A stretch of 64,000 bases of DNA. It comes from Antedon mediterranea. Lineage: Eukaryota; Echinodermata; Crinoidea; Comatulida; Antedonidae. Positions 10,586 to 21,650 of this stretch are shown in pieces; position 1 is the first letter of the stretch; each line of letters opens with the position of its first letter. A model generated the notes under the pieces. The model worked only from the letters and a program-made list of their open reading frames with translations. It did no database searches and had not been told where the DNA came from. Position numbers and translations under genes: made by a program. The stretch lies in assembly GCF_964355755.1 (NCBI RefSeq), contig NC_092680.1, positions 10,643,001 to 10,707,000 on the forward strand, given 5' to 3'.

Positions 10586-12306
10586 CTTTTTTTTTTTTTT
10601 TGAAAATAAATATTGTTTTTGAAAGTGAAATATTGTTATAGTTGTAAATGTCAGGCCTAAACAAGTGGACCTTTTTTAAAATCAGAAACAAAGTTGCATG
10701 ACATTATTTTTCATTGATTGATCATTCATTTCATATAAATAGACTATTATCAGCTCTTCACTCATCTAGTGGGTTGTGGCGTAACCGGTAATGCTCAGGT
10801 TTGAGTTCTCTCAGTAGTGGGTTCGAATCTCTAGGAATATATATATATTTTTTTTTAATTGAAAATAAATATTGTTTTTGATAGTGAGATATTTTATTTT
10901 TATGGTTGTAAATGACATGCCTAACCAAGTCGACCTTTTTAAAAATCAGAAATGAAGTTGCATAGCATTATTTTTCATTGATTGATTTATCCATTCATAT
11001 AAATAGACTATTATCAGCTCTTCAGTCATCTACTGGTTTGTGGCGTAACGGGTAATGCTCAGGTTTGAGTGCTCTCAGCAGTGGGTTCGAACCTATACGG
11101 GTATTTTTTTTTTTTTTTTTAATTGAAAATAAATATTGTTTTTGAAAGTGAGATATTTTTATGGTTGTAAATGTCATGCCTAACCAAGTGGACCTTTTTT
11201 AAAATCAGAAACAAAGTGGCATAACATCATTTTACATTGATTGATCATTCATTTCATATAAATAGACTATTATGATCTCTTCAGGCATCTACTGGTTTGT
11301 GGCGTAACCGGTAATGCTCATGTTTGAGTTCTCTCAGTAGTGGGTTTGAACCTCTTGGGATATTTTTTTTCGTTTTTTTTTAATTGAAAATAAATATTGT
11401 TTTTGAAAGTGAGATATTTTGAGGGTTGTAAATGCATGGCCTAAAGAAAAGGACCTTTTTTAAAATCAGAAACAAAGTTGCATAACATCATTTTACATTG
11501 ATTAATTATTTATTTCATATAAATAGAGTATTATTAGCTCTTCAGTCATCTACTGGTTTGTGGCGTAGCGGGTAATGCTCAAGTTTGAGTGCTCGCAGTA
11601 GTGGGTTCGCACCTCTAAGGAAATTTTTATTTATTTTTTTTTTAAATTGAAAAAAAATATTGTTTTTGAAAGTGAGATATTTTGAGGGTTGTAAATGTCA
11701 GGCCTAAAGAAGTGGACCTTTTTTAAAATCAGAAACAAAGTTGCATGGCATTATTTTTCATTGATTGATCATTAATTTCATATTATCAGCTCTTCAGTCA
11801 TCTACTGGTTTGTGGCGTAACGGGTAATACTCAGGTCTGAGTGCTCTCAGTAGTTAGTTCTAACCTCTAGGGATATTTCTTTTTTCTTTTTTTTTAATTG
11901 AAAATAAATATTGTTTTTGATAGTGAGATATTTTTATGGTTGTAAATGTCATGCCTAATCAAGTCGACCTTTTTAAAAATCAGAAATAAAGTTGCATAGC
12001 ATTATTTTTCATTGATTGATCATCCATTCATATCAATAGACTATTATCAGCTCCTCAGTCATCTACTGGTTTGTGGCGTAACGGGTAATGCTCAGGTTTG
12101 AGTGCTCCCAGTAGTGCGTCGAACCTCTAGGGATATTTTTTTTCTTTTTTTTTAAATTTAAAATAAATATGGTTTTTGAAAGTGTGATATTTTGAGGGTT
12201 GTAAATGTCAGGCCTAAACAAGTGGACATTTTTTCAATCAGAAACAAAGTTGCATGGCATTATTTTTCATTGATTGATCATTCATTTCATATAAATAGAC
12301 TATTAT
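10586..12306 (+). repeat. tRNA-like monomer array, unit 1, first part (6 monomers)
   Basis: Monomers of about 260 bp. Each has a tRNA-like segment (gtggcgtaacgggtaatgct, then gtgggttcgaacct), a T run, tgaaaataaatattg, a conserved middle (aatgtcaggcctaaacaag, then aaaatcagaaacaaagttgc), and cattgattgatcatt. A-box starts are near 10780, 11041, 11300, 11563, 11814 and 12076. Monomers differ by roughly 5-15%. Several monomers swap small blocks, as expected from unequal exchange or gene conversion. Confidence 0.9.
11041..11120 (+). promoter_or_regulatory. Representative Pol III-like cassette: A box, B box, T-run
   Basis: A box tggcgtaacgggtaatgc at 11041-11058 fits TRGCNNAGYNGG loosely and can form a D-stem (GCGT/ATGC) with the conserved GG of the D loop. 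B box GGTTCGAACCT at 11084-11094 matches GGTTCGANNCC except its last base. A 17-T run at 11104-11120 would serve as a Pol III terminator. A-to-B distance equals that of a tRNA gene. The anticodon, T and acceptor stems pair poorly, so this is a tRNA-derived (SINE-like) body, not a working tRNA. Confidence 0.6.
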
Positions 12307-13405
12307 GAGCTCGGCCGTTCCAAGGCAAAACAACGTAACTACAAAATGTTGCTTTTCGAGAAAAATTGAATTGAAGTTTGAGTGTTTGCATTTCAACAAC
12401 AAATTATCGTAATGATGTGAAATTTTGCATGAGTATATATAAATAATAATTATTATTAAATACAAAATGTTAAATAATTTAAACAATTTGATCAAAAGTT
12501 ATTAGCACTTTTAACAGATACGTTGTTTTGCCTTAGAAATGACGTGCATAGAATGAAAGTCATTTCTGAGGCAAAACAACGTAACTGCGATATTCTGTGG
12601 CAAAACAACGTAACTGTGGTCATTCCATGGCAAAACAACGTAACTGTGATGATTTTAAAAACAATGGATTGAAACTCTTTTTGAACAAAAGGGAAGGCTG
12701 CGATCATCTATGATGGCTAGGAACTAGGTTGGCTTAACAAAGAGTGCATTTGAAGCTAGGCTTAGCCATTTGCATCTACTATTTATGATATAGACTTATT
12801 ACATTATTATGTTATAGCCTACCTACTAGCCTGCTACTACAAGGCCTACGTACAACAATGCAAAGACGCCCGTCCAACTAGGCTAGGGATAGCCTAGTTT
12901 CAATGACAATACTGGTGTACTTGGCTAGATTAGGTAGGTCTGTAAAAATAATAGCCTAGCCTAGTTTCAAGCTTGCCTGAACTTTTTCGTAAATATAGTT
13001 AATTCTTAGAATAAATTTTAATACATTAAATTAGTTGTCTAGCGTAATAAGCCTAATATTGTTTAATATATCTTTTACTTTTAGTTAAGATCGTTGCTAT
13101 GCCTATCGTCATGCATCAGTGGTTTCTGTCTCAAAATTACGTAACTTAGCTGATTGTGAGAATTTGAAGCGAAAATCGTAGACATTTCCGTGGCAGATCT
13201 GGTAGATACGTTGTTTTGCCTTGGAAAATACCAGAATTATTTGTTTTTTGCTTAAAGATACGTGGTACTATCTGTAAAATTAATGATCTCTGAAACCTGA
13301 AATTTTTACAGGTTGTTCTTAAATTTGTAATAATTCCCCAAATGTAAAAATCTCAAAATTGACAAAAATGCGAGTTACGTGGTAGGCCTTGGAACGGCCG
13401 AGCTC
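12307..13405. mobile_element. 1.1-kb TIR element in tRNA-like array, copy 1
   Basis: Ends are CGGCCGTTCCAAGGC (12312-12326) and its exact reverse complement ending at 13400, with GAGCTC on both outer sides; the palindromic flank leaves the target duplication at 4-6 bp. Inside, the terminal motif GGCAAAACAACGTA is repeated directly three times at about 12572-12645 and occurs inverted near 12518 and 13204, a typical pattern of subterminal transposase-binding repeats. TAGGCTAG words cluster at 12870-12965. No transposase frame. Superfamily unassigned; the same element sits in the same monomer in all four units. Confidence 0.85.
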
Positions 13406-16400
13406 TTCGGTCATCTATTGGTTTGTGGCGTAACGGGTAATGCTCAGGTTTGAGTGCTCTCAGCAGTGGGTTCGAACCTATACGGGTATTTTTTTTCTTT
13501 TTTTTTTATTGAAAATAAATATTGTTTTTGAAAGTGAGATATTTTGAGGGTTGCAACTGTCTAGCCTAAACAAGTGAACCTTTTTTAAAGTCAGAAAGAA
13601 AGTTGCATGGCATTATTTTTCATTGATTGATCATCTATTTCATATAAATAGACTATTACCAGCTCTTCAGTCATCTACTGGTTTGCGGCGTAACGGGTAA
13701 TCCTCAGGTTTGAGTGATTTCAATAGTGGGTTTGAACTTCCAGGGATATTTTTTTTCTTTTTTTTTTATTCGAAAATAAATATTGTTTTTGAAAGTGAAA
13801 TATTGTTATAGTTGTAAATGTCAGGCCTGAACAAGTGGACCTTTTTTAAAATCAGAAACAAAGTTGCATAACATTATTTGTCATTGATTGATCATTCCTT
13901 TCATATAAATAGACTATTATCAGCTCTTCACTCATCTACTGGGTTGTGGCGTAACCGGTAATGCTCAGGTTTGAGTTCTCGCAGTAGTGGGTTCGAATCT
14001 CTAGGAATATTTTTTCTTTTTTTTTTTATTGAAAATAAATATTGTTTTTGATAGTGAGATATTTTTATGGTTGTAAATGTCATGCCTAACCAAGTCGACC
14101 TTTTTAAAAATCAGAAATGAAGTTGCATAGCATTATTTTTCATTGATTGATCATCCATTCATATAAATAGACTATTATCAGCTCTTCAGTCATCTACTGG
14201 TTTGTGGCGTAACGGGTAATGCTCAGGTTTGAGTGCTCGCAGTAGTGGGTTCGAACCTCTACGGGAATTTTTTTCTTTTTTTTTATTGAAAATAAATATT
14301 GTTTTTGAAAGTGAGATATTTTATGGTTGTAAATGTCAGGCCTAACCAAGTGGACCTTTTTTAAAATCATAAACAAAGTTGCATAAGATTATTTTTCATT
14401 GATTGATCATCCATTCATATAAATAGACTATTATCAGCTCTTCAGTCATCTACTGGTTTGTGGCGTAGCGGGTAATGCTCAAGTTTGAGTGCTCGCAGTA
14501 GTGTGTTCGCACCTCTAAGGATATTTTTATTTATTTTTTTTTTAAATTGAAAATAAATATTGTTTTTGAAAGTGAGATATTTTGAGGGTTGTAAATGTCA
14601 GGCCTAAACAAGTGGACCTTTTTTAAAATCAGAAAGAAAGTTGCATGGCATTATTTTTTCATTGATTGATCATTCATTTCATATAAATAGACTATTATCA
14701 GCTCCTCCGTCAACTACTGGTTTGTGCCGTAACGGGTAATACTCAGGTCTGAGTGCTCTCGGTAGTGGGTTCTAACCTCTAGGGATATTTCTTTTTTCTT
14801 TTTTTTTTAATTGAAAATAAATATTTTTTTTGAAAATGAGATATTTTGAGAGTTGTAAATGTCAGGCCTAAAGAAGTGGACCTTTTTTAAAATCAGAAAC
14901 AAAGTTGCATGGCATTATTTTTCATTGATTGATCATTAATTTCATATTATCAGCTCTTCAGTCATCTACTGGTTTGAGGCATAACGGGTAATACCCAGGT
15001 TCGAGTGCTCTCAGTAGCGGGTTCCAACCTCTAGGGATATTGCTTTTTTTAGTGAGATATTTTTATGGTTGTAAATGTCATGCCTAACCAAGTTGAAAAT
15101 AAATATTGTTTTTGAAAGTGAAATATTGTTATAGTTGTAAATGTCAGGCCTAAACAAGTGGACCTTTTTTAAAATCAGAAACAAAGTAGACTATTATCAG
15201 CTCTTCACTCATCTACTGGGTTGTGGCGTAACCGGTAATGCTCAGGGGTGAGTTCTCTCAGTAGTGGGTTCGAATCTCTAGGAATATTTTTTCTTTTTTT
15301 TTAATTGAAAATATATATTGTTTTTGATAGTGAGATATTTTTATGGTTGTAAATGTCATGCCTAACCAAGTCGACCTTTTTAAAAATCAGAAATGAAGTT
15401 GCATCGCATTATTTTTCATTGATTGATCATCCATTCATATAAATAGACTATTATCAGCTGTTCAGTCATCTACTGGTTTGTGGCGTAACGGGTAATGCTC
15501 AGGTTTGAGTGCTCTCAGCAGTGGCTTCGAACCTATATGGGTTTTTTTTTTTTCTTTTTTTTTTCATTGAAAATAAATATTGTTTTTGAAAGTGAGATAT
15601 TGTTATGGTTGTAAATGTCAGGCCTAAACAAGTGGACCTTTTTTAAAATCAGAAACAAGGTTGCATAATATTATTTTTCATTGATTGATCATTCATTTCA
15701 TATAAATAGACTATTATCAGCTCTTCAGTCATCTACTGGTTTGTGGCGTAACGGGTAATGCTCAGGTTTGATTGCTCTCAGCAGTGGGTTCGAACCTATA
15801 TGGGTATTTTTTTTCTTTTTTTTTTAATTGAAAATAAATATTGTTTTTGAAAGTGAGATATTTTTATGGTTGTAAATGTCATGCCTAACCAAGTGGACCT
15901 TTTTTAAAATCAGAAACAAAGTTGCATAACATCATTTTACATTGATTGATCATTCATTTCATATAAATAGACTATTATGATCTCTTCAGTCATCTACTGG
16001 TTTGTGGCGTAACGGGTAATGCTCAGTTTTGATTGCTCTCAGCAGTGGGTTCGAACCTATATGGGTATTTTTTTTCTTTTTTTTTTTAATTGAAAATAAA
16101 TATTGTTTTTGAAAGTGAGATATTTTTATGGTTGTAAATGTCATGCCTAACCAAGTGGACCTTTTTTAAAATCAGAAACAAAGTTGCATAACATCATTTT
16201 ACATTGATTTATCATTCATTTCATATAAATAGACTATTATGATCTCTTCAGGCATCTACTGGTTTGTGGCGTAACGGGTAATACTCAGGTCTGAGTGCTC
16301 TCAGTAGTTGGTTCGAACCTCTAGGGATATTTCTTTTTTCTTTTTTTTTAATTGAAAATAAATATTTTTTTAAACCATTTTTATGGTTGTAAATGTCAGG

Positions 16401-16886
16401 CCTAAAGAAGTTGACTTTTTAAAAATCAGAAACAAAGTTGCATGGCATTATTTTTCATTGATTGATCATTAAATTCATATTATCAGCACTTCAGTAATCT
16501 ACTGGTTTGTGGCGTAACGGGTAATACCCAGGTTTGATTGCTCTCAGTAGCGGGTTCCAACCTCTAGGGATATTGCTTTTTTTTTTCTTATTGAAAATAA
16601 ATATTTTTTTGGAAAATGAGATATTTTGGGGGTTGTAAATGTCAGGCCTAAAGAAATGGATCTTTTTTAAAATCAGAAACAAAGTTGCATGGCATTATTT
16701 TTCATTGATTGATCATTCATTTCATATAAATAGAATATTATCAGCTCTTCAGTCATCTACTGGTTTGTGGCGTAACGGGTAATGCTCAAGTTTGTGTGCT
16801 CTCAGCATTGGGTTCGAACCTCTACGGATATTTTTATTTTTTTATAATTATTTTTTTTTAATTGAAAATAAATATTGTTTTTGAAA
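13406..16886 (+). repeat. tRNA-like monomer array, unit 1, second part (14 monomers)
   Basis: A-box starts near 13427, 13686, 13948, 14207, 14462, 14727, 14977, 15226, 15481, 15741, 16002, 16268, 16512 and 16769, giving spacings of about 244-266 bp. A hybrid monomer at about 15045-15190 has a deletion joining ctaaccaagt to tgaaaataaatattg; the same scar is present in unit 3 near 43446 and absent from units 2 and 4. The last monomer ends at gtttttgaaa where the spacer begins. Minus-strand open frames of 60-85 codons recur here, but they merely cross the A-rich tracts. Confidence 0.9.
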
Positions 16887-17910
16887 TCAAATACATGTAA
16901 AAAGACTGCCATAAAGCCTCCAAAAGAAGTCAATGTGCTCCTTCGTATTCAGTACTCATGGGTGAGCTTCTTTTCCACCTGGAGTTCTTTTCGAGAGCTG
17001 CTGGGTTCCCGCCCGGAAAATGTTTTATTTACATGATTTGAACAATATTCTAATGTAAATATTAACAGCATCAAAATTTAACAGTGTGGCGTGTTGACCG
17101 CGAATGATTAACATATTATCTTCCCCATAATACACGTGCACAAGCTCATTTGCATAACAACCACGAGGCATACCAAACTGTTTAAAATAAAGAAAATAGA
17201 GTTGCACAGACTCCCGCCTGAGAATGGTACTTTACATGATTTGAAATTATATGAAACAAAATATATAAGACTAACAAGGACAATAGAGCTTGTCCCCGGA
17301 AAGTGCACCTATTCATTGAATTATGAAATTAAATACTACTAGCCCACCATGTTTGGGGCAGAGCTAATAATGAAAATAGAGCCCAGAATTGCACTTATAC
17401 TTATACTTATTACCATACATAATCACCTATGATATTTATGATTATTTGTTAAAAATTCAACTATCCAGATGCGAATTCAAAAAGTTTAGGTAGAGTTTTC
17501 TACTTTAAAAACTCGACTTCGTATATGCCTAAGGCCTAGCCCGGCGGCGGAATTAGTCTAAGTTTCGAAATCGGTCTGGAAATCGGCATCTTTGCAAATG
17601 TTCTATATTTGATCTATTTCACTCTCCATTAACCCGATACAAAAATCATCGGAGACAAACTATCTGTTTAAAACATGTTTATTCTGGGACGGTGCGGCCA
17701 TACACACCAACTACCATCCATAAATGTTTATTCATAACATATTACAATACAATATCTTGCATGAATCGGACATTTCGATACCAATGTAGCAACATTGATT
17801 AACAAAATCAAAATTCAACAGTGTGGCGTGTTGACCGCGAATTACTAACAATACCATCTTTCACACTACACCTACAAAAACTCATTTGCATAATAACAAA
17901 CGGCATATGA
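16887..17910. other. Non-coding spacer between tRNA-like array and satellite C, unit 1
   Basis: About 1 kb of moderate complexity, conserved to within a few substitutions in all four units. It contains a diverged direct repeat: 17071-17172 and 17809-17906 share tcaaaatt, gtgtggcgtgttgaccgcga and ctcatttgcataa. A GC-rich patch, aggcctagcccggcggcgg, lies at about 17530. Overlapping open frames of 60-68 codons on both strands at 17025-17342 are preserved only because the unit is duplicated; I see no gene. Confidence 0.7.
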
Positions 17911-19404
17911 TGTTAGCACAATATATGTGCATAAATGGCAATATTATATAGCATAATTTTTGAATTTCAAAAAGTGGAAATTTTGGCAATTTTTCGAAAA
18001 AATTTCAATGGTCCCCCGCAGCGAAATTTTCGAAAAATTGCCAAATTTCGACCCTTTTATTTTTTGACATAACTAGTTACGATGGCTCTATAAGATGATT
18101 CTATCACAATATATTTGTATAAATGCCAATATAATAGCATAATTATTGAATTTTAAAAAGTGGAAATTTTGGCCATTTTTCATAAAAATTCCTATGAAAT
18201 TTTCGCAAAAATGGCCAAATTTCAAACCTTTTATTTGTTGACATAACTAGTTACTATGGCTCTATAAGATGATGATAGCACAATATATTTGCATAAATGG
18301 CAATATTATATAGCATACTTTTTTAATTTTAAAAAGTAGACATTTTTGGCATTTTTCGAAAAAATTCCTATGGTCCCCCGCAGGATAATTTTCGCAAAAA
18401 TGGTAAAATTTCAAACCTTTTATTTTTTTGACATAACTAGTTACTCTTGCTGTATAAGATGAGTTTAGCACAATATATTTGCATTAATGGCAATATTATA
18501 GCATAATTTTCGAATTTCAAAAAGTGTAAATTTTCGCCATTTTTCGAATAAAAACCTTATGGTCCCCCAAAGGGAAATTTTCGAAAAATGGCCAAATTTA
18601 GACCCTTTTATTTTTTGACATAACTAGTTACTATGGCTCTATAAGATGATGTTAGCACAATATATGTGCATAAATGGCAATATTATAGCATAATTTTTGA
18701 ATTTCAAAAAGTTGAAATTTTGGCAATTTTTCGAAAAAAATCCTATGGTCCCCCGCAGGCGAAATTTTCTTTACACGTCAGATAAGGCAGAAATCATGAA
18801 TAATTCATTCAAGTGTAAATTTTCGCCATTTTTCGAATAAAAACCTTATGGTCCCCCAAAGGGAAATTTTCGAAAAATGGCCAAATTTAGACCCTTTTAT
18901 TTTTTGACATAACTAGTTACTATGGCTCTATAAGATGATTCTAACACAATATATTTGCATAAATGCCAATATAATAGCATAATTATTGAATTTTAAAAAG
19001 TGGAAATTTTGGCCATTTTTGGAAAAAAATTCCTATGGTCCCCCGCAGGGAAATTTTCACGAAAATAGCCAAATTTCAAATTTTTTATTTTTGGACATAA
19101 CTAGTTACTATGGCTCTATAAGATGATGTTAGCACAATATATGTGCATAAATGGCAATATTATAGCATAATTTTTGAATTTCAAAAAGTGGAAATTTTGG
19201 CAATTTTTCGAAAAAATTTCAGTGGTCCCCCGCAGCAAAATTTTCAAAAAAATTGCCAAAGTTTGACCCTTTTATTTTTTGACATAACTAGTTACGATGG
19301 CTCTTTAAGATGATTCTAACACAATATATTTGCATAAATGCCAATATAATAGCATAATTATTGAATTTTAAAAATTGGAAATTTTTGCCATTTTTCGAAA
19401 AAAA
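17911..19404 (+). repeat. Satellite C array, unit 1, first part
   Basis: Monomers of about 185-190 bp carrying tgacataactagttactatg, gctctataagatgatgttag, cacaatatatttgcataaat and ctatggtcccccgcagggaa. Around the tggtcccccgcagg core each monomer is an imperfect palindrome: ggaaattttggccatttttc on the left and aaaaatggccaaatttc on the right, about 70-75 bp in all. A 40-bp foreign patch (tttacacgtcagataaggca, near 18771) joins two monomers. Confidence 0.88.
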
Positions 19405-19688
19405 GAATGGAGTAAAAGAATTAAACGAAGGAGACTAAAATGGTATGGACACATAATTAGATTACCGGATGATACCCCAATCAAACAAACAATGAAGGAA
19501 ACTAACAGGAAAGTAAAACGACCCGTAGGAAGACCAAGAAATAACTGGATGAATCAAATAAAGAAAGACTTACAAGGACTAGTAGACACTAACACAATAA
19601 CAAACCATCCTGCCATAAACAGAAAAAAATGGAAACAAATTGTGGAAAGCGTAATGTCGGAAGACGGAAAACGTTAACAACAAACAGT
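19405..19688 (+). pseudogene. LINE ORF2 C-terminal tail embedded in satellite C, unit 1
   Basis: An open frame of 91 codons ending at TAA 19675-19677 encodes EWSKRIKRRRLKWYGH, then a GRPRNNW motif and a short Lys-rich end. 'RRLKWYGH...GRPRNNW' is the conserved region after the thumb of LINE reverse transcriptases, close to the ORF2 stop. Its frame continues upstream into satellite by chance (to 19375). The RT core is missing, so it is a 3'-end relic, as expected from severe 5' truncation. Whether it belongs to the same LINE family as 5428-10585 cannot be judged because the two do not overlap. About 11 bp of 3' flank precede the satellite. Confidence 0.8.
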
Positions 19689-21650
19689 TTCGAAAAAATT
19701 CCTATGAAATTTTCGCAAAATTGGCAAAATTTCAAACCTTTTATTTTTTGACATAACTAGTTACTATGGCTCTATAAGATGATGTTAGCACAACATATTT
19801 GCATAAATGGCAATATTATATAGCATACTTTTTTAATTTTAAAAAGTAGAAATTTTTGCCATTTTTCGAAAAAATCCTATGGTCCCCCGCAGGGAAATTT
19901 TCGAAAAAATGGCAAAATTTCAAACCTTTTATTTTTTGACAAAACAACTAGTTACTCTGGCTGTATAAGATGATGTTAGCACAATATATTTGCATAAATG
20001 GCAATATTATAGCATAATTTTCGAATTTAAAAAAGTGTAAATTTTCGCCATTTTTCGAATAAAAATCTTATGGTCCCCCGAAGGGAAATTTTCGAAAAAT
20101 GGCCAAATTTAGACCCTTTTATTTTTTGACATAACTAGTTACTATGGCTCTATAAGATGATGTTAGCACAATATATGTGCATAAATGGCAATATTATAGC
20201 ATAATTTTTGAATTTCAAAAAGTGGAAATTTTGGCAATTTTACGAAAAAATTCCTATGGTCCCCCGCAACGGAATTTTCGAAAAATTGCCAAATTTCGAC
20301 CCTTTTGTTTTTTGACATAACTAGTTACGATGGCTATATAAGATGATTCTAACACAATATATTTGCATAAATGCCAATATAATAGCATAATTATTGATTT
20401 TTAAAAAGTGGAAATTTTTGTCATTTTTCGAAAAGAATTCCTAACGCAGGGAAATTTTCGCAAAAATGGCCAAATTTCAAACCTTTTATTTTTTGACATA
20501 ATTAGTTACTATGGATCTATAAGATGATGTTAGCACAATATATTTGCATAAATGGCAATATTATAGCATACTTTTTGAATTTTAAAAAGTAGAAATTTTT
20601 GCAATTTTTCGAAAAAATTCCTATGGCAGGGACATTTTCGCAAAAATGGCAAAATTTCAAACCTTTTATTTTTTGACATAACTAGTTACTCTGGCTGTAT
20701 AAGATGTATATATTTGCATAAATGGCAATATTATAGCATAATTTTCAAATTAAAAAATGTGTAAATTTTCGCAATTTTTCGAATAAAAATCTTATGGTCC
20801 CCCGAAGGGAAATTTTCGAAAAATTACCAAATTTAGACCCTTTTATTTTTTGACATAACTAGTTACATAAGATGATGTTAGCACAATATATTCGCATAAA
20901 TGGCAATATTATATAGCATACTTTTTTAATTTCAAAAAGTGGAAATTTTGGCCATTTTTCGAAAAAATTCCAATGGTCCCCCGCAGCGAAATTTTCGAAA
21001 AATTGCCAAATTTCGACCCTTTTATTTTTTTACATAACTAGTTACGATGGCTCTATAAGTTGATTCTAACACAATATATTTGCATAAATGCCAATATAAT
21101 AGCATAATTATTGAATTTTAAAAAGTGGAAATTTTGGTCATTTTTCGAAAAGAATTCCTATGGTCCCCCGCAGGGAAATTTTCACAAAAATGGCAAAATT
21201 TCAAACCTTTTATTTTTTGACATAACTAGTTACTATGGCTCTATAAAATAATGTTAGCACAATATATGTGCATAAATGGCAATATTATAGCATAATTTTT
21301 TAATTTCAAAAAGTGGAAATTTTGGCAATTTTTCGAAAAAATTCCAATGGTCCCCCGCAGCGAAATTTTCGAAAGATTGCCAAATTTCGACCCTTTTATT
21401 TTTTTACATAACTAGTTACAATGGCTCTATAAGATGATTCTAACACAATATATTTGCATAAATGCCAATATAATAGCATAATTATTGAATTTTAAAAAGT
21501 GGAAATTTTTTCCATTTTTCGAAAAAATTCCTATGGTCCCCCGCAGGGAAATTTTCGCAAAAATGGCCAAATTTCAAACCTTTTATTTTTTGACATAACT
21601 AGTTATTCTGGCTCTATAAGATGATTCTAACACAATATATTTGCATAAAT
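19689..21650 (+). repeat. Satellite C array, unit 1, second part
   Basis: About eleven monomers, same palindromic design. Some have lost the tggtcccccgc core (near 20440 and 20625, where 'cctaacgcaggg' or 'cctatggcaggg' remains). The array stops after gcataaat at 21650, where minus-oriented satellite A starts: the unit boundary, reproduced exactly in units 2, 3 and 4. Confidence 0.88.

Noticed and set aside
10586-16886. Functional tRNA gene cluster
   Set aside because: A and B boxes are present, but anticodon, T and acceptor stems do not pair in the monomers examined by eye, and no anticodon loop is preserved.
10586-16886. CRISPR array
   Set aside because: Repeats are about 260 bp and contiguous with no unique spacers; the DNA is clearly eukaryotic.
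17025-17342. 60-68-codon frames on both strands, identical in all four units
   Set aside because: Conservation comes from recent duplication of the unit. Frames overlap on both strands, lack domains, and synonymous bias cannot be tested because copies are near-identical.
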